A DNA stretch of 64,000 nt, taken from the NCBI RefSeq assembly GCF_963678635.1, contig NC_087067.1, positions 12,808,844 to 12,872,843 of the forward strand, given 5' to 3'. This stretch comes from Symsagittifera roscoffensis. Lineage: Eukaryota > Xenacoelomorpha > Acoela > Convolutidae. The translations under genes were made by a program, and so were the position numbers. This document shows, piece by piece, positions 62,096-64,000 of this stretch. How positions within the stretch are numbered: the first letter of the stretch is position 1; each line of letters opens with the position of its first letter. Under the pieces are notes generated by a model, which did not search any database, was not told where the DNA came from, and saw nothing but the letters and a program-made list of their open reading frames with translations.

Positions 62096-63565
62096 CTGGT
62101 ACAATCAAACCAATGACTCTTTCCCACCCACTCAAATTTTGATCTTCAATTTTGAATTACCAAATTAGCGTTGCATAATGAAATTAAATTGAGGTGGCGT
62201 GAACAAGTTAACTATTCAGTAGTGAGCGCTTTTTTGTTCATACTCCTCTCCATGATATTGCTCTTATTTAGCCATAATAGCTTGTAAATGTCTCAAAAAA
62301 AAGGACAGAAAAATTGCAGTATAGGGAGGCTAAGCAGAAAAAAAATAAGTCGGCGCAATTTCGAGACTATTTACCCAAAAATAAAAATACCGCCCAAACT
62401 TAGTGTCTAGTGCTCTTTAAGCTTTTTTGATTGAGCGCTACCTATATATTTTTTGCTTTGGGAAGAACTTCCAGTCAACGGCTCTCAACAGAAGAGTGAA
62501 AAAGTTACTTTTAAACCATCAACTGCTTCACAGACAGATCTTATGCGGAGAAATATTATTAAAAAATTTTATTAATCTTCATTATTGTCACAATCCATTT
62601 TGTCACTTTGTCACAAATCCGCTCCCCCTCGGCAAAACTCTGGATCTGCCCCTGAAATTAAGTATTAATTTTTGCTCAATTATTCTGCTGTGAATTGGAG
62701 TTGACGCTCCCCTCAGCCGTAATTGGTATACTTACAAGAAACGACGTCTAACATTCTAATGTCCGATTGAAATTAATCTTCCAATGTTTGGAATAGGCAA
62801 AAAAATCCGGATTTTTCAGCCAAAAATTTTTGGGATGAAGTTTTACGAAAACTGCCGAACGCGTTGTGACAGGATTGAATAGCATGAAAGTGTGAATCAT
62901 GACAATTCAGCTATGACAGCTGGTGATGATGGACTTGTGATAATACCTGATCTTTACAACGTTTTCGCCGACCCCTTCGCCTAACACTTTTTGCCGAAAT
63001 AGACCTCTAAACTCAGCAAATGTAAGCTTTCAAAGTCAAAATTTTATTCTGTTGAACACGTGTTAGAATAGAAAGAAAATCTTTGCGCTTAGTAGGGCTA
63101 GGGTTTTGAAAACTACGAGAATTGGAACTTTGTGAAAGATTTTTTGCTTCAGAAAATGATAAAAAGAAAAAGGTTAAGATCAATTGGAACATTGAGCTAG
63201 ACTTGGAGTTACTACTTTTTCAGTTCAATTTCTCCGTCCCTTTTAGATCACCTAATACTTGTTGAAAACGCTCAAAAACAGCTCAAGTTGACCAAACTTA
63301 TTTCAAAATCTGATCATTTAAGGGTAAAATTTCATGAATCTCTTAAAAAACAGACTGAAAATTCAAGGCTTTATAAAAGGGTTGTATCAAAAAATGCTGA
63401 AAATGTTTTTCAGCTTGCGATTAATAAGTGTTATTCAAGTGTTTTTTTTAGGAATGAATTTCACAAAATACTTTTAATTTTTTTAGCCAATCAGCTCGGA
63501 GGCCTAACTCGGAGGTTGACTATTAGGTTGACAAGAGCGCGTATAACTAGCCTTCGTGTCCCTAC
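62096..63565 (-). other. Intron of the calmodulin-like gene
   Basis: 1470 bp between a GTAGGG donor (minus strand, 63565) and the CAG acceptor at 62096-62098. AT-rich; nothing else recognised. Confidence 0.8.
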
Positions 63566-63664
63566 CTCGTTGATCATGTCCTGAAGTTCCTGCTCTGTGG
63601 GCGACTGCCCTAGAGACCTCATCACTGTACCCAGTTCAGAAGTGGTGATAGTTCCATCCCCGTC
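63566..63664 (-). CDS. Calmodulin-like gene, upstream exon (EF-hand I end and helix)
   Basis: Minus strand, 99 nt, 33 codons in phase 0. It reads [12 protein letters not shown], then [20 protein letters not shown] and a final E, almost identical to calmodulin. The acceptor TTTGAG/GACGGG splits the first calcium loop, so its first residues and the N-terminus must lie on an exon beyond position 64000. The other reading, without the splice, would lose the first calcium ligand. Confidence 0.85.
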
Positions 63665-64000
63665 CTCAAAGCAAGCATCATATTCCATACTATCAAGTTA
63701 TCCAAAGTTGAACAAAAGTTCTGCGAAATGGTTCGGATATAACCATCGTTTTCATTAAAAGTTGAACAAAAATTTTGCTTTTGCAACTGCAAAATGATTC
63801 GGATATCCGCTGAAAAATAATTAACTTGGTTTTTCTAATTAATTTTCATAAATTTCTCTAACGAGGTTCAAATTTAAATGGATATAATTCTATCATCAGT
63901 GGACTTTTAGTGGCTTTCCTGCGAGCTGTTTGAGATACAAATGTTAAATTTGTTCTCTTCAATTTTTTTGCTGAAAATGCGTAGTTCCTTGTAAAAATAG
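63665..64000. other. Probable upstream intron of the calmodulin-like gene
   Basis: 336 bp, AT-rich, with two diverged copies of AAGTTGAACAAAAGTTCTGC near 63701 and 63759. The exon encoding the protein's first 20 or so residues is not here. Confidence 0.5.

Overview
The window looks like AT-rich invertebrate (metazoan) genomic DNA loaded with very large LTR retrotransposons. The host genes carry GT-AG introns, EF-hand and F-box/LRR proteins and a decayed LINE fragment. I cannot name the species from the sequence.

Positions 1-43332 are almost entirely two copies of one giant Ty3/Gypsy-type element, arranged tail to tail. The complete copy (20483-43332, minus strand, 22,850 bp) has 887-bp LTRs that differ at one base by eye. 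It has a 2.4-kb leader with a minisatellite and two huge intact reading frames. The first is a single-frame Gag-Pol of 2935 aa: capsid, two CCHC knuckles, protease, RT, RNase H, a long linker, integrase, a GPF motif, and a C-terminal domain that reads as an OARD1/TARG1-like macrodomain. The second is a downstream ORF2 of 2959 aa with a coiled coil, an SGNH/GDSL hydrolase, a second degenerate SGNH-like domain and a long stretch I do not recognise. A conserved splice donor in the LTR and a conserved acceptor about 230 bp before ORF2 suggest ORF2 is made from a spliced, env-like mRNA.

The other copy (1-19980, plus strand) enters the window inside gag and is broken. Its RT/RNase H region is replaced by a 3.3-kb inverted copy of its own ORF2 joined to a truncated, opposite-facing LTR with its primer-binding site (2585-6794). 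Its ORF2 has a one-base frameshift near 12708. Its 3' LTR is 19077-19980.

From 43333 on is host DNA: a Ser-rich unrecognised coding exon (44025-47211), an RS-like/F-box/LRR gene (50589-52844), a LINE reverse-transcriptase fragment (about 55583-56011, minus), and the last three exons of a calmodulin-like gene on the minus strand (61165-63664). The DNA between them is AT-rich and holds old dispersed and tandem repeats that recur on both sides of the F-box gene.

The main candidate for something undescribed is the retroelement lineage itself: a giant Gypsy element with a macrodomain on Pol and a second 3000-aa polyprotein carrying esterase-like domains. Two further signals run through it: a strand-biased excess of the hexamer CTTGAG, and a conserved palindrome in every LTR.
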